Origin: Clostridia bacterium
Lineage (GTDB): Bacteria > Bacillota > Clostridia > Oscillospirales > CAG-272
Length of the DNA: 32,024 bases
Direction of reading: 5' to 3'
NCBI GenBank assembly: GCA_017621655.1
Contig: JAGASS010000057.1
Coordinates: 1 to 32,024, forward strand
This document shows positions 30,680 to 32,024 of this stretch, piece by piece. The notes below the pieces were generated by a model. The model was given only the letters and a program-made list of their open reading frames with translations, had not been told where the DNA came from and ran no database searches. Position 1 is the first letter of the stretch; the number at the start of each line of letters is the position of its first letter. The translations under genes and the position numbers were made by a program.

Positions 30680-31861
30680 ATGATAAATGAAACGATCACA
30701 AGCAGCGGTAAAAATGAGTTTAAAGATTATACATTTTCCTCTTCTGAGTGGTCTGCTCCGACAATGGTATCGGCTGAGGAAATCAAAAATCGCTTAAACA
30801 GCTTTAATTTGATTGGGAGAAGAATCAAAGATTTAAGAATGATCGGTCTCAGTTATTTCCTCACAAGGAATTGGATAGAGGATGCGGCATATAACGCATT
30901 GCCCGATGAGATGCCGGAAGAGGAACGTCAACTTAAATCGAATTACGATAATATCAGTTCGGCTTTGAAACTCTCTCGTTATTCGCAAATTGATGAACCT
31001 CTTTTGGTCAAATTCGAAGACGATGATATCTTCGAGATCGATACACCGCAACAACCGGAATATCGTTTTAGTATGAATTGTATTCCTTGGTTTATCGAAG
31101 CCGGAACAAATGTGCCTAATGTTGAAGCAAACATTTTGCTTGCGCCTTGCATTGGGAAGAAGATCGTAGAAGTTGCGGTTGATACCTACATTTCAGATAC
31201 AGATCCTATGTTTCATTGTCCGTTTGATGATTCGGGCACAAAACATGAACTGGTTTCACGTATCGTTCTTTGGCTGGAGGGCGATATCGGACTTAGCATA
31301 AGCGGATGGATCGATTATTGCGAAGTTGCATGCATCGATAGAAACAATAATACCTTGCCGATTACTTTCGAAGAACTAAAGCCTGCACTTTTCAATTGGG
31401 AAGATATCCATATTGATAATGTTGTTGGTTTTGAAGCTGATAGTAATTCGTTCCATTTCGGTGAGATCGGCGCAGAACATACGGAAACGCCATATATGAC
31501 ACTTGTTCCGGACGGAACAGATACGGCATTGCATATAGCGGTAGATGATTTTGATCTGTTTGCATGGAGCTTGACAAATGTTTTGGGCGAGCAGTTCGAT
31601 GAGTATGACAATTATGAGTTGTCCTATTCACAGTGGAGCGATATATTAAATGAAGCTCATAAAATAGTAACCTTTAACACTTTTGATGAACTCTTTGATT
31701 ATATGATAGCAACAAGTGAGTGCGGCCTTCGTTATATGAACCATGCAGGTACAGAGTTTTGGAAGCAGAAGGATCGCTACTTGTCGCAATACGCGGATAT
31801 GAAAAAATGGTCAGCGCTTACCATGATGTCTGACAGCAAAATGAACATTTACGGATTTTAG
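30680..31861 (+). CDS. Unknown 393-residue protein of the second cassette
   Basis: A soluble acidic protein with no signal peptide, membrane span or catalytic motif that I can identify. It is rich in Asp, Glu and aromatic residues (for example FEDDDIFEIDTP, FNWEDIHIDN and a Trp-rich end). It resembles hypothetical proteins I associate with Clostridia but cannot be named. The start at 30680 is set by TAGGAGG 8 bases upstream; an in-frame ATG at 30635 has no site. It occupies the same position behind module B as the SIR2 fusion does behind module A, so it is an accessory gene and possibly defence-related. Its stop codon overlaps the ribosome binding site of a 9-codon ORF. Confidence 0.8.
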   Translation: MINETITSSGKNEFKDYTFSSSEWSAPTMVSAEEIKNRLNSFNLIGRRIKDLRMIGLSYFLTRNWIEDAAYNALPDEMPEEERQLKSNYDNISSALKLSRYSQIDEPLLVKFEDDDIFEIDTPQQPEYRFSMNCIPWFIEAGTNVPNVEANILLAPCIGKKIVEVAVDTYISDTDPMFHCPFDDSGTKHELVSRIVLWLEGDIGLSISGWIDYCEVACIDRNNNTLPITFEELKPALFNWEDIHIDNVVGFEADSNSFHFGEIGAEHTETPYMTLVPDGTDTALHIAVDDFDLFAWSLTNVLGEQFDEYDNYELSYSQWSDILNEAHKIVTFNTFDELFDYMIATSECGLRYMNHAGTEFWKQKDRYLSQYADMKKWSALTMMSDSKMNIYGF

Positions 31862-31872
31862 GAGGTGACATA

Positions 31873-31902
31873 ATGACAAATTGGAATTTACAAAACAAAT
31901 AG
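31873..31902 (+). CDS. 9-codon ORF, leader peptide or gene remnant
   Basis: The ORF encodes MTNWNLQNK and has an excellent ribosome binding site (TAGGAGGTGA, whose TAG is the stop codon of the preceding gene). Its own stop codon lies inside the 5' arm of the hairpin at 31897-31937. It is either a leader peptide or the start of a gene truncated by deletion. Confidence 0.4.
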   Translation: MTNWNLQNK

Positions 31903-31937
31903 CGATTTCAAATGTAATGTCTAATCATTCGCTATTT
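31897..31937 (+). promoter_or_regulatory. Hairpin overlapping the 9-codon ORF stop
   Basis: AAATAGCGA (31897-31905) and TCGCTATTT (31929-31937) form a 9-bp perfect stem with a 23-base loop. A ribosome stopped at the ORF end would cover the left arm, so translation could control folding. A weak terminator is an alternative. Confidence 0.45.
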
Positions 31938-31963
31938 ATGGTAAAGACATGAAGGTAAATGTT

Positions 31964-31972
31964 TGCTATAAT
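31964..31972 (+). promoter_or_regulatory. Extended -10 promoter of the next regulator
   Basis: TTGCTATAAT supplies a TGC-TATAAT extended -10, 20 bases before the ATG at 31992. Confidence 0.55.
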
Positions 31973-31991
31973 GTTCTTGGAGGTGAATCAA

Positions 31992-32024
31992 ATGGATTTA
32001 GTTCAGATAGGAAAGTTTATAGCG
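31992..32024 (+). CDS. Start of a probable XRE-family regulator (partial)
   Basis: Only 11 codons lie inside the window (MDLVQIGKFIA), with GGAGG 8 bases upstream. The sequence matches the typical beginning of Cro/CI-type helix-turn-helix regulators of Clostridia. The gene runs off the window end, so the assignment is tentative. Confidence 0.55.
   Translation, partial: MDLVQIGKFIA

Overview
The window looks like a chromosomal segment of an obligately anaerobic Bacillota of class Clostridia, probably an uncultured gut lineage. The evidence is a pyruvate:ferredoxin oxidoreductase with strongly biased codons, GGAGG-type ribosome binding sites, canonical TTGACA/TATAAT promoters, many U-tailed terminators and an RNase P RNA. 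The core genes are moderately GC-rich and tightly packed. The last 3.5 kb is visibly AT-rich and has a different architecture. Genus-level assignment is not possible from sequence reading alone.

Layout. Positions 1-132 are a chain of small hairpins, possibly the end of a mobile element or its guide-like RNA. Next come a zinc-type alcohol dehydrogenase (minus strand) and rnpB (minus strand). A plus-strand block follows: pgi, a small P-loop protein, a cysteine-rich protein of unknown function and an unknown protein that may carry a nuclease-like core. A convergent lipoprotein gene and tRNA-Trp(CCA) follow; the tRNA 3' end and its terminator are tandemly duplicated. From 13449 down to 6005 a minus-strand operon runs TIM-barrel isomerase, uvrB, uvrA, GH13 glucosidase. 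An orphan zinc-binding lipoprotein gene (znuA-like) precedes it, with a foldback repeat inserted in its leader. From 14856 to 18994 a MarR regulator sits with both halves of an asymmetric heterodimeric ABC exporter. A repeat-filled gap with a 33-residue membrane ORF leads to the PFOR gene. An XRE regulator with membrane segments, a GntR/LacI-type regulator and a divergent heparinase II/III-like gene plus a YgjV-like membrane protein complete the core part.

The accessory part begins at about 28.0 kb. On the minus strand the 3' half of tRNA-Pro(UGG) is present, starting exactly in the anticodon loop, next to its terminator. Its 5' half has been replaced by foreign AT-rich DNA. The foreign side begins with a module of about 245 bp that recurs 2,054 bp further on (91% identity over the first 144 bp). 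The two copies share nothing recognisable upstream of the 7-bp anticodon-loop core TTTGGGA. This is what repeated site-specific integration at tRNA-Pro would leave. Each module is followed by a promoter and one accessory gene. The first encodes an unusual fusion of a PD-(D/E)XK nuclease-like domain to a SIR2 (NADase-type) domain, a likely anti-phage effector. The second encodes a 393-residue protein of unknown function, followed by a 9-codon ORF, a hairpin and the start of an XRE regulator that runs off the window.

The most interesting candidate for an undescribed system is this tRNA-Pro-associated series of single-gene cassettes with a conserved terminal module, together with the nuclease-SIR2 fusion. 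Its defence role is an inference from domain content and context; nothing in the sequence proves it.
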